NCBI RefSeq assembly: GCF_014646095.1
Contig: NZ_BMMU01000033.1
Location: 1 to 64,000, forward strand
Length of the DNA: 64,000 nt
Direction of reading: 5' to 3'
From: Streptomyces lacrimifluminis
GTDB lineage: Bacteria; Actinomycetota; Actinomycetes; Streptomycetales; Streptomycetaceae
Part shown: in pieces, positions 16,341 to 25,392 of the stretch
Layout: the number at the start of each line of letters is the position of its first letter
Numbering within the stretch: the stretch's first letter is position 1
The notes under the pieces: generated by a model
Databases searched by the model: none
What the model was told of the DNA's origin: nothing
What the model saw: the letters and a program-made list of their open reading frames with translations, nothing else
Program-made: the position numbers and the translations under genes

Positions 16341-17829
16341 CGTGCCTTACCTTCCTTTCCTGTCGTGCCGAGGACGGCCCAGGGCCGGGACGGGGCGGAT
16401 TTGCCCACTGTCCTGCGTATCTGCCCAGCGCCCGGTCGACCAGTGCGTCGGCCGCGCCCGTGTAGCGGGCCGGGTCGAGGAGTTCCGACAGCTCGGCGGG
16501 GGTGAAACGGGCCGACAGTTCGGGGTGGCCGGACAGCACCTCGCGGATGGTCCGCCCCGTGTCGGCCGCCTCGGCCGAGGCCGTCGACAGCAGCTTCTTC
16601 GCGTGCGCCTTGCCGAGCACCGGGGCGAGTACGACCGCCAGTCGTTCGGTGACGATCGCTCCGCCGGTCAGGTCGAGGTTGGCCAGCATGCGTTGCGGGT
16701 GGACGATCAGGCCCTCCGCCAGCTCCACCGCCGTGTGCGCCGCGCCGCCAGTCAGCCGCAGTGCCTCCCGCAACGGCTGCCACTCGGCGTGCCAGGCCCC
16801 GGCGGGGCGTTCGTCCTCGGCCAGCAGGCTCTGCGCCAACACCAGTGCGTACGCGGGGACTTGGCGGGCAGCCGACACGATCAGGGTGGCGAGGGCCGGG
16901 TTGCGTTTCTGTGGCATCGCCGACGAGGCGCCGCGTCCCGCCGCCGCCGGCTCGGACAGCTCGCCGATCTCCGTACGGGACAGCGTCTGCACGTCCAGTG
17001 CGAACTTGCCGAGCGCCCCGGTGACCAGCTGAAGGACCGCGCCCAGTTCGGCGATCGGCGTGCGCACGGTGTGCCACGGCAGCGTCGGCTCCGCCAGCCC
17101 GAGGGCCTTCGCGAAGGGGGCCAGCAACTCGATTCCGCCCTCACTTCCATCGAATGCCCTTCTCGCCCCGCCGTCCACGTTCGCGTACTCGCGGTACGCG
17201 GCCAACGTGCCTGCCGCGCCGCCCAGTTGGGCGGGTAGCGCACCGGCTACCGCCCGTACTCGGGTCAGGGCGTCCACGACGAGCTGGAGCCAGGCCGCCG
17301 CCTTCAGGCCGAGGGTGGTGGGTACCGCGTGCTGGGCCAGGGTGCGGGCCGCCAGGACGGTGTGGCGGTGGGTGTCCGCGAGTGCGGCCAGGGCGGCGGC
17401 GGTGCGTTCGAGGTCGGTGGCGATCAGGGTGAGTACGCGGCGGGCGATCAGCATGGCCGCCGAGTCCAGGATGTCCTGGCTGGTCGAACCCCGGTGTACG
17501 TACTCGGCGGCGGCCGGGTCCTTCGCGGCGACCACCTCGGTGAGGGCGGTGACGAGGGCGACCACCGGGTTGGCGGCGCCTCGCGCCGCGTGCGCCAGTG
17601 CGACCAGGTCCAGGCGGTCCGCGTGGGCCTGGGAGGCGATAGACATGAGCGCTGCGGCGGGTGTCAGGCCGACCTCGAACTGGGCCTGGACCAGGGCTAC
17701 TTCCACGTCAAGCATCGCCTGGAGCCATGCCTCGTCGGTCACCTCGGCCGCCGCCTGCGTGCCCGCCCATGTGGGTGCGAGCAGCCCCGCGTCGGTGCCG
17801 ACGGACACGGGGGCCGTTCTCCCGTTCAT
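16222..17829 (-). CDS. Nitrosuccinate lyase-like protein (CreD type, aspartase/fumarase superfamily)
   Basis: A 535-residue member of the superfamily of PcaB and adenylosuccinate lyase. The signature loop is GASSAMPQKRNPA, around residues 298-310, with HRGSTSQDI earlier. Its gene starts in an ATGA overlap with a FAD enzyme of the CreE type; that pair is the known way to make nitrous acid from aspartate (oxidation to nitrosuccinate, then elimination of nitrite to give fumarate). Family proteins normally end near residue 480; here about 50 further Pro/Arg/Gly-rich residues run 119 nt into the ketoreductase gene, so the true end may have been lost by a frameshift. A cycloisomerase role cannot be excluded from sequence alone, but no aromatic-degradation genes are near. 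Confidence 0.78.
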   Translation of the reverse strand: MNGRTAPVSVGTDAGLLAPTWAGTQAAAEVTDEAWLQAMLDVEVALVQAQFEVGLTPAAALMSIASQAHADRLDLVALAHAARGAANPVVALVTALTEVVAAKDPAAAEYVHRGSTSQDILDSAAMLIARRVLTLIATDLERTAAALAALADTHRHTVLAARTLAQHAVPTTLGLKAAAWLQLVVDALTRVRAVAGALPAQLGGAAGTLAAYREYANVDGGARRAFDGSEGGIELLAPFAKALGLAEPTLPWHTVRTPIAELGAVLQLVTGALGKFALDVQTLSRTEIGELSEPAAAGRGASSAMPQKRNPALATLIVSAARQVPAYALVLAQSLLAEDERPAGAWHAEWQPLREALRLTGGAAHTAVELAEGLIVHPQRMLANLDLTGGAIVTERLAVVLAPVLGKAHAKKLLSTASAEAADTGRTIREVLSGHPELSARFTPAELSELLDPARYTGAADALVDRALGRYAGQWANPPRPGPGPSSARQERKVRHDGSDNTPLGPGDRGKQGDRAGHSPPLRGGRGPGHGDLPQ

Positions 17830-19892
17830 GCTCGTCGACTCCCTGCGCCAGATATCTGACGTGCAGTCGACTGAGCTGTCTGTGGCGGCAGTTCACGCAC
17901 CTCCGGTCCCAGCTCCAGTCCCAGTACCGCCCGGGCTATCGCGTCCGAGTCCTCCAGCGTCACCGAGCCCACGCCCGGTCTGATGCCTACCGCCGTCACC
18001 CAGCGAACCCCCTCCGTCGGCACCCCGTACGCGAACCGGCGAGGATGCGCTCGCCCCGACGCGTCCAGCAGCCGGGGCGCGCCGTCGCTCACCGCCATCC
18101 CGCCCGACTCGTGCGCCTCGTGGCCGCCCGGCCGGTACGGGACGCACCCGCCCTCCGCCAGCAGCCCCCGCAGCAGCGGATCCGCGCTGCGCCGCAGGTC
18201 GATGTCGGGCAGCCGAGCCTCGACGAGCGCCCTCACCAGCACCGGCGGCTCCGACACCCCTTCCGCGTCCACGAGGAAACCGGGCCCGTCGAGACCGCTC
18301 TCACCGTCCGTCGGACACACCCGCATCCCCGGACCGACCACCTGCAGTATCTCCGCCTCGATCAGCGCGATCAGCTGCTCGATCCGGAACGCGGGCGGGC
18401 CTATCGACGTGAACGCGTTCAACGGCGTGTACCAGCCGTCCAGTTCGGCCCGGTACGACTCACCCGACACCCCTCCGTGATCGACCACCAGCCGGACCTC
18501 GTTGCGCAGGTCCCGCAACGCGTCCAGCGCTGCCTTCAGCGGCCCGTTCACATTGCCGAGGCGGGCGGCGGTGACGTCCTGGCGCAGATACGCGAGCAGC
18601 CAGTGCCGGAAGTCGGCGCGATCAGCGAAGTGCCGGTCTCCGTACGGGCGTTCAACGCGCCGCCAGTCCCATCGCTCGTCCGGCGGTATGTCGTACCGGT
18701 CGAGGAGCACCGACTCGTCGTCGCGGTCCGCGAGGCAGGAACGAACGAACTCCGTTGCCGCCGAAGGGCCTTGGGCGGCCCGGAGCCACGCTTCGTAGTA
18801 GACGGTCCGGACCTCGCGGTCGACCAGCGGCCAGACGTCGCTGCGGAAGCCGACCGGCCGCCGCCGCAGGCCCGCGATGACCTCCGGGGTCAGGAAGCGG
18901 GGGTGGTGGCGGCCCAGCGCGCCCTTCTCGTTCTCGCCGCGCGCGTGGTACGGCACTCCGCGCCGCGAACCGGCGTACAGCACCGGCTCGTTGCCGCTTG
19001 GGATGTACACGAGCCCGGCGGCCCGGCCGTCCTGGTCGCCCTGCTTGAACGTGCCGCCGCGGCCCTCGGTGAGCAGCGCCAGCTGGTCGAAGAAGTTCAG
19101 CCCGAGTCCGCGCAGGGCGACCGGGGTGCCGGGGCGGATTCCACTCAGGTCGGCGTCGGCCGGGTTGGCGGGGCCCACGTAGGACACGCCGGCGGCGGCA
19201 CGGGAACCGGCATCGGCACCAACACGGTTACCGGCTCCGGCACTTGTGTGGCGGGCGGCGAAGGCGCGCAGGTCTTGTTCCTCCGGGCTCGGTGTCAGCT
19301 GTCCGTGTCCCAGGGCCAGTACGACCGCGTCCAGGCCGGTGAGCAGGTCGCCGTCCGCCAGGGTCACGCACTGGTGGCCGCCCGGGGACCGGTCGTCATC
19401 CGTCAGTGCGAGCGCCGTCGTCCGGTGCGTGTGGACCGTGAACTCGGGCGGGGCGGTGCGTAACAGGTGCCCGAAGACCCACTTCAGGTAGTGGCCGTGG
19501 AAGGCGCGGGTCGGGTAGGTGTCCGGGCCGAGGCGGCGGGCCTCCGCCAGGATCGAGGGCGGGTACGCCTCGGCATCCAGGGTGCACGCCCACTCGTACA
19601 GGCTCGGGCCCGGCACCGACGGGCCCGCGCACGGCACGCTGTCGTCGGTGAACAGGGTCACCTGGGAGGCAACCGTGTTCATCAGCAGCTCGGGCGGCTG
19701 GTCGGTGCGCCACACCGCACCCGGGCCCGGCGGATACGGGTCGACGAGATGGACCACGACCGGGCGGCCCGCCTCGCCCGCGTTGGCGCAGAGCCGCTCC
19801 AGGACCGAGAGCCCGCGCGGACCGGCGCCGATCACGCACACGACGACGGCATCGCGGGTGTCACCCGAAGAGCCTGGTTCGGGTCCGCTCAT
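17826..19892 (-). CDS. FAD-dependent N-oxygenase-like protein (CreE type)
   Basis: A 688-residue protein of the FAD/NAD(P)-binding family. The dinucleotide motif is VIGAGPRGLSVLERL near residue 20; further segments read PELLMNTVASQVTLF and ALGHGQLTPSPEEQ. In cremeomycin-type pathways CreE, of this family, oxidises the amino group of L-aspartate in steps to nitrosuccinate using FAD and NADPH. The tight coupling (ATGA) to a CreD-like lyase makes that function likely here. It is likewise coupled to the SDR gene upstream. Confidence 0.78.
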   Translation of the reverse strand: MSGPEPGSSGDTRDAVVVCVIGAGPRGLSVLERLCANAGEAGRPVVVHLVDPYPPGPGAVWRTDQPPELLMNTVASQVTLFTDDSVPCAGPSVPGPSLYEWACTLDAEAYPPSILAEARRLGPDTYPTRAFHGHYLKWVFGHLLRTAPPEFTVHTHRTTALALTDDDRSPGGHQCVTLADGDLLTGLDAVVLALGHGQLTPSPEEQDLRAFAARHTSAGAGNRVGADAGSRAAAGVSYVGPANPADADLSGIRPGTPVALRGLGLNFFDQLALLTEGRGGTFKQGDQDGRAAGLVYIPSGNEPVLYAGSRRGVPYHARGENEKGALGRHHPRFLTPEVIAGLRRRPVGFRSDVWPLVDREVRTVYYEAWLRAAQGPSAATEFVRSCLADRDDESVLLDRYDIPPDERWDWRRVERPYGDRHFADRADFRHWLLAYLRQDVTAARLGNVNGPLKAALDALRDLRNEVRLVVDHGGVSGESYRAELDGWYTPLNAFTSIGPPAFRIEQLIALIEAEILQVVGPGMRVCPTDGESGLDGPGFLVDAEGVSEPPVLVRALVEARLPDIDLRRSADPLLRGLLAEGGCVPYRPGGHEAHESGGMAVSDGAPRLLDASGRAHPRRFAYGVPTEGVRWVTAVGIRPGVGSVTLEDSDAIARAVLGLELGPEVRELPPQTAQSTARQISGAGSRRA

Positions 19893-20818
19893 TCGTGGCC
19901 CAGCCCCTCGCGCCAGCTCGGCCGCAGCGGCTTCCAGCCAAGTTCCTTACGCGCCCGGGCGTTCGACGCGCCGGCCGCCACGGTGAGCTGGTGGGCCATG
20001 AACCAGCCGAGCAGCCGGGGTGCCATCTCCGCAGGGATCGCGGGCGGCGCCGGAGCGTCCAGCGCCCGGGCGTAGTGGGGCAACCACTGGGCGGCCGGGG
20101 CCGGTTCGTCGTCCGTGATGTGGAAGGCGCCGGTGGCCTCCGACTCCACGGCCGTCACCGCCGCCCCCACGGCGTCCTCCACATGCAGGAACGAGGTGAC
20201 CCCGGCCCCGCCCTCGGGCAGCGGGAACTTCCCCGCCAGTACGAATTGCGCGGTCCCGCCGCCGGTACGGGCGTACGCGGTGCCGGGGCCGTACAGCGAC
20301 CCGTACCGCAGCACCGCGCCACTCAACTCGGGTGCGGCGCCCAGTACTTGTGCCTCCAGCTCGGCGACCGCCTGTACGGTGGCCGCCCAGCCGGGGTCCG
20401 GGGCGTCCACGTACAGCGGTACGTCCTCGTCGACGAGCGGGTCTCCGGTCGGCGCGGACGCGAAGGCGATGGACTGCGCGACCAGCCGCCGGGCACCGGC
20501 CGCGCGGGCCGCCGCGACCAGGTTGGCGGTGCCCTCGGTGCGCAGTCGCGCGGTCCGGGCGAAGGCCCCCGCGGGGTCGTCGCCCATCAGCCGCAGCGCC
20601 GTCAACTGATGGACGACCACCTCAGGGCGTGCGTCCGACACGGCGGCCAGCAGCGCTTCCCGGTCGAGGGCGTCGGCGACCACGATCGCGTCCGCTTCCG
20701 GAGCGCGGGCCCGGGACTCCTCCCGTACCAGCGCGCTCACTTGGTGCCCCCGCGCCCGCAGCGCGCCCACCAGGGGATGGCCGACCACTCCGGTGGCTCC
20801 TGCGACGAGTATCCGCAT
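19889..20818 (-). CDS. Atypical extended SDR (NAD-dependent epimerase-like)
   Basis: The start is ATG 20818 (MRILVAGATGVVG), giving 309 residues; the longer open frame upstream is not coding. The Rossmann motif GATGVVG is at the N-terminus and RYGSLYGPGTAY marks the extended-SDR substrate loop. The usual catalytic YxxxK is not seen: the expected place reads WAATVQAVAELEAQ. It is translationally linked to its neighbours (5 nt after the DUF gene, ATGA into the FAD gene). In this operon an NAD(P)H enzyme could replace a diazo group by hydride, the deaminating step known from avenalumic acid-type pathways; this assignment is inference from context. Confidence 0.7.
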   Translation of the reverse strand: MRILVAGATGVVGHPLVGALRARGHQVSALVREESRARAPEADAIVVADALDREALLAAVSDARPEVVVHQLTALRLMGDDPAGAFARTARLRTEGTANLVAAARAAGARRLVAQSIAFASAPTGDPLVDEDVPLYVDAPDPGWAATVQAVAELEAQVLGAAPELSGAVLRYGSLYGPGTAYARTGGGTAQFVLAGKFPLPEGGAGVTSFLHVEDAVGAAVTAVESEATGAFHITDDEPAPAAQWLPHYARALDAPAPPAIPAEMAPRLLGWFMAHQLTVAAGASNARARKELGWKPLRPSWREGLGHE

Positions 20819-20823
20819 GGCGT

Positions 20824-21402
20824 TCAGTCCTTCGTATCGTTCGTATCGTTGTGAACAAGGGGCGTACGTACGCGCATCAGCAGGCGGCACGCCTTGTCGC
20901 CGTCGCGCAGGCATGCCTCGGCGCGGTTCTCCGTGAGGGTGACCCCGAGTCCTTCGGACCAGCCCGCGTGGATGTCGGTGCACGGGCACCGGTAGCCGTC
21001 CAGTGAGCCTGCCATCCGCACCATGGTGACGGCGAAGCTCCGGCGGAGTGTGAGGACGATCAGACCCTCGTCGTCGGTCGCGTCCTCGACCTCGGTGGAG
21101 GCGTTGCGCAGTTCCGCCGGGAACATCCGGTCGCCGCAGTCGTCGTACCGGCGGCGCAGTTCCTCCAGGTCCTTGTGGGTGTCGCCGGTGGCGGGGAGCG
21201 GGCCGGAGAGGCGGCCGACGCGCTGTCCGACGTGCGTCGCGACCTTGCGCAGCGCCTCGGCGTTGAGTTCGTTGGCGGCCTCCTGCCCGAACCGGCTCGC
21301 CACCCCCTGGTACCAGTTCGCGTCGTGCTGCCACCACAAGCGGTACGCCTCGCTCGCCCGGGCGCGGTGGTTGACGTCCCCGGCATCCGTACCCGTGCTC
21401 AT
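20824..21402 (-). CDS. Unrecognised operon protein, DUF6125/ATC-hydrolase-like
   Basis: A 192-residue protein: RLWWQHDANWYQGVASRFG near the N-terminus, RMFPAELRN in the middle, and a C-terminal Cys pattern YRCPCTDIHAGW ... EACLRDGDKACRLLM. The late acidic GD-x-x-C motif is like that of DUF6125, ATC-hydrolase or V4R small-molecule-binding domains; I cannot place it firmly. It starts in an ATGA overlap with the ligase upstream, so it belongs to the pathway. It might bind an aromatic intermediate or catalyse a step otherwise missing, such as dehydration or release. Confidence 0.65.
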   Translation of the reverse strand: MSTGTDAGDVNHRARASEAYRLWWQHDANWYQGVASRFGQEAANELNAEALRKVATHVGQRVGRLSGPLPATGDTHKDLEELRRRYDDCGDRMFPAELRNASTEVEDATDDEGLIVLTLRRSFAVTMVRMAGSLDGYRCPCTDIHAGWSEGLGVTLTENRAEACLRDGDKACRLLMRVRTPLVHNDTNDTKD

Positions 21403-23081
21403 GCCTGTTCCTTTGCCGAGGAAGCGGTGAAGCGGTCGCGCATCACTCGTTTGAGGACCTTGCCGGTGGCGCCCTTGGCGACGTCGTCGGGCTTCATGCG
21501 CAGGGCACGGGTGACCGGCGGGAACGCGGATGCCTTGAGGGCCGTGTTGACCAGTCCGGTCAACTCCTCGTCGCTGCCGCCTACTTCGTCCGCGAGCTGG
21601 AGCAGCGCGTAGGCCTCCGCCACTCCGTCGCCGTCCCAGTCGGCCCGTACACCGTCGTCGGCGACTCCGACGACCGTGCAGTCGGTCAGTTCGGGCAGTT
21701 CGCGGAGCAGAAGTTCCTCGGTGCGGGTGCTGAAGACGACGCCGGCGCTGGTGCGGATGGCGTCCGGGGCGCGGTCGAGGTGGTAGAAACTGCCGTCCTC
21801 GTCCTGGTGGGCGAGGTCGCCGGTGAGCCAGTAACCGCCGAGGCGCATCCGGTTCCAGGTCAGCGAGTCGTTCCAGTAACCAGGTGTGAGTGTGGGGGAC
21901 TTGAGGCCCAGGCGGCCGATCTCTCCGGGCGGCAGCGGAGTGCCGTCCTCGGCGAGTACGGCGGCCTCGGCGAAGCTGATCGGCCTGCCGACGCAACGCG
22001 AGTAGGCCGAGGTGTCCTTGGTGTGCCGGTTGTGGAAGACGGAGTAGCCGGCTTCGGACGAGCCGAGACCGTCGACGAAGACGGACCCGTCGACGCGGGT
22101 GCGCCGCAGGTCCTTGCCGATGGTCTGGTGGCTGCCATGCCGCACGAGGGCCCGGATGTGCGCCTCGTGGGCCGCGTCCCCGGTGTTGAACCACACCTGC
22201 ACGCTGGACAGGTCGCGGGCCGTCAGGTCCTCGGCGGCCATCTCGCCGAAGGTCCCGGCGAAGGCCAGCACGGTGGTGGGCCTGAACTCCTCGATGGCGT
22301 CCAGTACTTCGGTGCCGCGCTGACTGGAGAGGAGTTTTATGTCGGTGCGCAGGAGGAGGCAGTACAGCAGCGTCGCCACCATCGCGTTGTGCGCGCCCGG
22401 CAGTCCGACCAGGGTGCGTTCCATGTCGGTGCCGGTGGAGTAGCGCAGGCGGTGCAGTTGCGCGTACATCAGGGTCTGGTGGGTGTGCGGAACTCCCTTG
22501 GGCATACCGGTGGTTCCGGACGAGTGCGAGATGAGCACCGGGTCGGTGGGGTCGTGACGGTACGGGTAGGAGGGCGGGAGCGCGGCGCGGTGTTCGGGGC
22601 GGATGTCGGCGGCGGTCGCGCAGAAGCCGAGGTCAGAGGTCGCGTCCGAAGCCTTCGCCGCCAGGACGTCGTGGTGTTGGCGGTCCGTGAAGGCACCCAC
22701 GGCGCCCTGCCGTCGTACGTACTCCCGCGCGATGTCCGGCGGCAGGTTGCCGTTGACGAACGAGGGGATCGCACCGAGGGACGTCAGCGCCAGGAAGTTC
22801 ACCGCGAACTCGGCGCTGGAGTAGGAGTGGAGGGCGACCGGGTCACGAGGGCGCACACCCTGGGCGGTGTACCAGCCCGCGTAGGTCTCGACGACCTCCT
22901 GCAACTCCCCGAAGGTGAGTTGGGTGGGGCAACTACCGTCGGGGGCGGACCAGTTGCCGTCCATGCGCAGTACGACCTCGTCGCGTGGACGGTCGTACGA
23001 CGTCAGGCGGGCGAGGATGTTACCGGCGCCCAGTTCGGTGTCGGAGCAGATCCGCGCCCGCTCCTGCCTACTGATGAGCAT
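21399..23081 (-). CDS. AMP-dependent ligase, candidate diazotase or acyl-activating enzyme
   Basis: A 560-residue ANL-superfamily enzyme, divergent in its first hundred residues. Motifs: ISHSSGTTGMPKGVPHTHQ (P-loop), DGLGSSEAGYS in the place of the usual YGxTE, YWLTGDLAHQD, and Lys in GATGKVLKRV. In cremeomycin-type clusters an ANL protein uses ATP and nitrite to diazotise an aryl amine; this gene lies between the polyketide genes and the nitrite genes, which makes it one of two candidates for that reaction (the other is at 13.9-15.5 kb). It overlaps the ketosynthase-like gene by 14 nt upstream. Confidence 0.8.
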   Translation of the reverse strand: MLISRQERARICSDTELGAGNILARLTSYDRPRDEVVLRMDGNWSAPDGSCPTQLTFGELQEVVETYAGWYTAQGVRPRDPVALHSYSSAEFAVNFLALTSLGAIPSFVNGNLPPDIAREYVRRQGAVGAFTDRQHHDVLAAKASDATSDLGFCATAADIRPEHRAALPPSYPYRHDPTDPVLISHSSGTTGMPKGVPHTHQTLMYAQLHRLRYSTGTDMERTLVGLPGAHNAMVATLLYCLLLRTDIKLLSSQRGTEVLDAIEEFRPTTVLAFAGTFGEMAAEDLTARDLSSVQVWFNTGDAAHEAHIRALVRHGSHQTIGKDLRRTRVDGSVFVDGLGSSEAGYSVFHNRHTKDTSAYSRCVGRPISFAEAAVLAEDGTPLPPGEIGRLGLKSPTLTPGYWNDSLTWNRMRLGGYWLTGDLAHQDEDGSFYHLDRAPDAIRTSAGVVFSTRTEELLLRELPELTDCTVVGVADDGVRADWDGDGVAEAYALLQLADEVGGSDEELTGLVNTALKASAFPPVTRALRMKPDDVAKGATGKVLKRVMRDRFTASSAKEQA

Positions 23082-23832
23082 GGGGATGGGTCTCCGTCTC
23101 GGTACGTGGTTCGGCCTCGGTACGTGGTTCGGCGTGGGCTGCGGCCAGCTCGAACAGGCTCTGGATGCTGCCGAGTCGTCCGGCGGACGCCCTGGTTGAC
23201 CCTGTGGACCTGATCGACACCTGTGGCCCGGCCGCGTCGCCGGGACGGCCGAGCAGTACCGCCGCTGCCAGGCCCGCGGACGCGGGCAGAGCGGCGGCGG
23301 GGCCCGAACGCCCGCTGGTTGCCGCCAGTTCGCGGTGTACTGCGGTCACGCGTTCGCCACCGCCCAGTTCCACTCCCAGCACCAGGACACGGTCGAGCTC
23401 CGGGTCGTCCAGCAACACGTCGGCCATGGACAGGAGCTCGCTCAGCGGGTCGACGAGGGTGGAGAGGCTGAACATCTGGCCGGTGATGCCGAACTCGCGG
23501 CTCATGTGCCCCAGTACGGAGTTGGCGGTGGCCTGCATGAACAGCAGCGGGTTGTGGACCCGCCCGGACACCATGCGCCGACTCGCCAGATCCGCGGTGG
23601 TGGTGTCACCCGCCAGACTGGCCAGCGCCACGGCGGTACGGGCGCCGTCTCCGGGGTGCGCGGTCAGACACCTGCTGCTCACCTCGTACGCCAGCGGACT
23701 GAACGCCGACTCCACGAAGCCGGGCAGCTTCGGCAGCGCGATGTCGTCGTCCCGGCCGGTGTCGTGGGCCGCCGTGGCGGTGGCGAGGATGCCGAGGGAG
23801 AAACGGAGCGCGGTCTCGTGGGTCGTGGTCAC
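23068..23832 (-). CDS. Short ketosynthase-like protein (chain-length-factor type)
   Basis: The start is GTG 23832 in a GTGA overlap with the ketosynthase stop; the longer open frame is antisense noise in the ketosynthase. It has 254 residues. The segment NPLLFMQATANSVLGHMSRE and FGITGQMFSLSTLVDPLSEL is the N-terminal ketosynthase fold, with Ser in place of the active-site Cys (FSLS). The C-terminal half of a full ketosynthase is absent, as in the short N-terminal-domain proteins of aryl-polyene and highly reducing type II systems. It probably forms a heterodimer with the ketosynthase and helps set chain length. Confidence 0.75.
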   Translation of the reverse strand: MTTTHETALRFSLGILATATAAHDTGRDDDIALPKLPGFVESAFSPLAYEVSSRCLTAHPGDGARTAVALASLAGDTTTADLASRRMVSGRVHNPLLFMQATANSVLGHMSREFGITGQMFSLSTLVDPLSELLSMADVLLDDPELDRVLVLGVELGGGERVTAVHRELAATSGRSGPAAALPASAGLAAAVLLGRPGDAAGPQVSIRSTGSTRASAGRLGSIQSLFELAAAHAEPRTEAEPRTETETHPHAHQ

Positions 23833-25118
23833 GGCCGCTCCAGGACGAGTGCGGTGTTGGCGCCCCCGAAGGCGGCGTTGATGGTGAGGGCCCGGCGGGG
23901 GTCGGCGGGGCGCGGCGCGTTCGGTACGTAGTCGAGGTCGCACTCCGGGTCGGGGCTGCCGTATCCGGCGGTCGGCGGGAGTACACCGTCCAGCAGGGCC
24001 AGCATCGTGATCACGAACTCCACGACGCCAGCGGCTTCCAGGAGGTGGCCGGTGGTGCTCTTGGTCGAGCTGACCGGTATCGACTCGGCCCGCTTCCCGA
24101 AGGCGGCGCGCAGGCCCCGGGTCTCGGCGCCGTCGTTGTACTTGGTACCGGTGCCATGGGCGTTGACGTAGTCGAGGGACGCCCCGTCCGGGTCCCCGGC
24201 CTGCCGCAACGCCTGCCGTGCGGCGAGGGCGAGGCCGATGCCTTCCGGGTGCGGCTGGGCGATGTGGTGGGCGTCGGTCGCGGCGCCCCATCCGACAACG
24301 GAGGCGAGCGGCCGGGCCCCGCGCCAGCGGGCGTGCTCGGCGGACTCCAGTACGACGGAGGCGACCCCGTCGCCCAGCAGCAGCCCGCTGCGATCGGCAC
24401 TGAACGGCCGCACCATGCCGTCCCGCGACAACGCCCGCCCGGAGTCGAACTTGCCGAACGTCTCCTCCTCGACCAGATACCCGCCCGCACAGACGGCGAC
24501 GTCGATCCGCCCGGAGGAGATCAGCCGACAGGCATGAATGATCGCGGCAGCGGACGCCACACAGGCATTGGTGAAGGCAAGCCGGGTCCCGATCAGCCCG
24601 AGGCCGTCGGCAAGCAACTCGGCAAGCTGAGCGGGCACGGCGTCGGCGAGACTGTTCGACTCCGGTGCCGGCAGCGCCCCGACGGGGGCGCGGGGCTGTG
24701 ACATCTGCGGCGCCACCGCGTGGGCGCGACCAGCCACAACGGACCCGCGGCCGACATCCGACAACTCGCTCGATACGGAATCTCCGGCCCTCCGCCAATA
24801 CCGGGTAACACTCCGGTTATCCCCGGCGACCCCCAAAAGCACAGCCGCCTCCGCACCCGCCCCGAGCCCAGCCATACCCAGCGCCTCGTCACCACACCGC
24901 CGGAGCGCATCCCGCAACGCCCACCCCTCGACCGCGTCGGCACCGTCCGCACCGTCGGGCGCGACCGCCGCCACCGCCGTCCGATACGGCTCCGTATCGA
25001 ACCGCGTCGTGGGCCGAAACGCGGGCACCCCCGCGAACACCCCGCGCCGCAGGGCTTCCGCACCCTCGCCGAAGGCGGTCCGTACGCCGTATCCGGTCAC
25101 CGTCACTTCACGCGTCAT
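23829..25118 (-). CDS. Beta-ketoacyl-ACP synthase (KS-alpha) with a repeat-derived insert
   Basis: A 429-residue condensing enzyme with full catalytic apparatus: Cys186 (FTNACVASAAA), His321 (NAHGTGTKYNDG), Lys353 (STKSTTGH) and His358. It should extend an ACP-bound aryl starter with malonyl units. Residues about 127-145 (VVAGRAHAVAPQMSQPRAPV) do not look like ketosynthase sequence: the underlying DNA is a copy of a Streptomyces-type intergenic repeat also present at 25.7 kb. The insert keeps the frame and lies in a loop-prone region before the active-site Cys, so the enzyme may still work. It overlaps the second ACP gene by 11 nt. Confidence 0.85.
   Translation of the reverse strand: MTREVTVTGYGVRTAFGEGAEALRRGVFAGVPAFRPTTRFDTEPYRTAVAAVAPDGADGADAVEGWALRDALRRCGDEALGMAGLGAGAEAAVLLGVAGDNRSVTRYWRRAGDSVSSELSDVGRGSVVAGRAHAVAPQMSQPRAPVGALPAPESNSLADAVPAQLAELLADGLGLIGTRLAFTNACVASAAAIIHACRLISSGRIDVAVCAGGYLVEEETFGKFDSGRALSRDGMVRPFSADRSGLLLGDGVASVVLESAEHARWRGARPLASVVGWGAATDAHHIAQPHPEGIGLALAARQALRQAGDPDGASLDYVNAHGTGTKYNDGAETRGLRAAFGKRAESIPVSSTKSTTGHLLEAAGVVEFVITMLALLDGVLPPTAGYGSPDPECDLDYVPNAPRPADPRRALTINAAFGGANTALVLERP
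24684..24740. repeat. Dispersed repeat, copy A, inside the ketosynthase gene
   Basis: The plus strand reads GCGCGGGGCTGTGACATCTG and continues to GCGCGACCAGCCACAAC; it aligns base for base with copy B (25707-25761) over about 55 nt with only a handful of differences. Its plus-strand sequence can fold through GGCTG/CAGCC-like ends. It encodes about 19 residues of the ketosynthase on the other strand. Confidence 0.75.
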
Positions 25119-25392
25119 CCCGGGCGTCCCCCTTCTGGGCGGTACGCAGGTATCCGGTGAGCCGCCGGAGCGATGTCAGCCCGGCGATGTCCTCGTCGGT
25201 GGGTTCGACGATCAGGCCGTACCGCTCCTCCACCACATGAAGCAGCCACACCAACCCCAGGGAATCCAGGACGAGTTCGGCGTCCTCGTCGAGGTCCTCG
25301 GGCAGTCCCGGGAAAACCTTGCGATCGGACAGAAGCTCTCGTACGGAGTCGGTGGTGATGTCGGTGCCGGTGGCCCCCGTGCTCGTACTCAT
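25108..25392 (-). CDS. Acyl carrier protein 2
   Basis: Ninety-four residues, start ATG 25392 (MSTSTGATGTD). The phosphopantetheine site is AELVLDSLGLVWLLHV, serine in the DSL motif, followed by the acidic helix VEERYGLIVEPTDED. It overlaps ACP1 by ATGA and runs 11 nt into the ketosynthase gene. Two different carrier proteins in one operon suggest one for the aryl starter and one for malonyl extension, or sequential stages. Confidence 0.85.
   Translation of the reverse strand: MSTSTGATGTDITTDSVRELLSDRKVFPGLPEDLDEDAELVLDSLGLVWLLHVVEERYGLIVEPTDEDIAGLTSLRRLTGYLRTAQKGDARDDA

Noticed and set aside
17661..19463. 600-codon plus-strand frame in the biosynthetic operon
   Set aside because: It lies opposite the CreE-like gene, is Arg/Pro-rich and has no start context; a GC-bias shadow. 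The 477-codon frame at 21780-23213 is the same kind of shadow.
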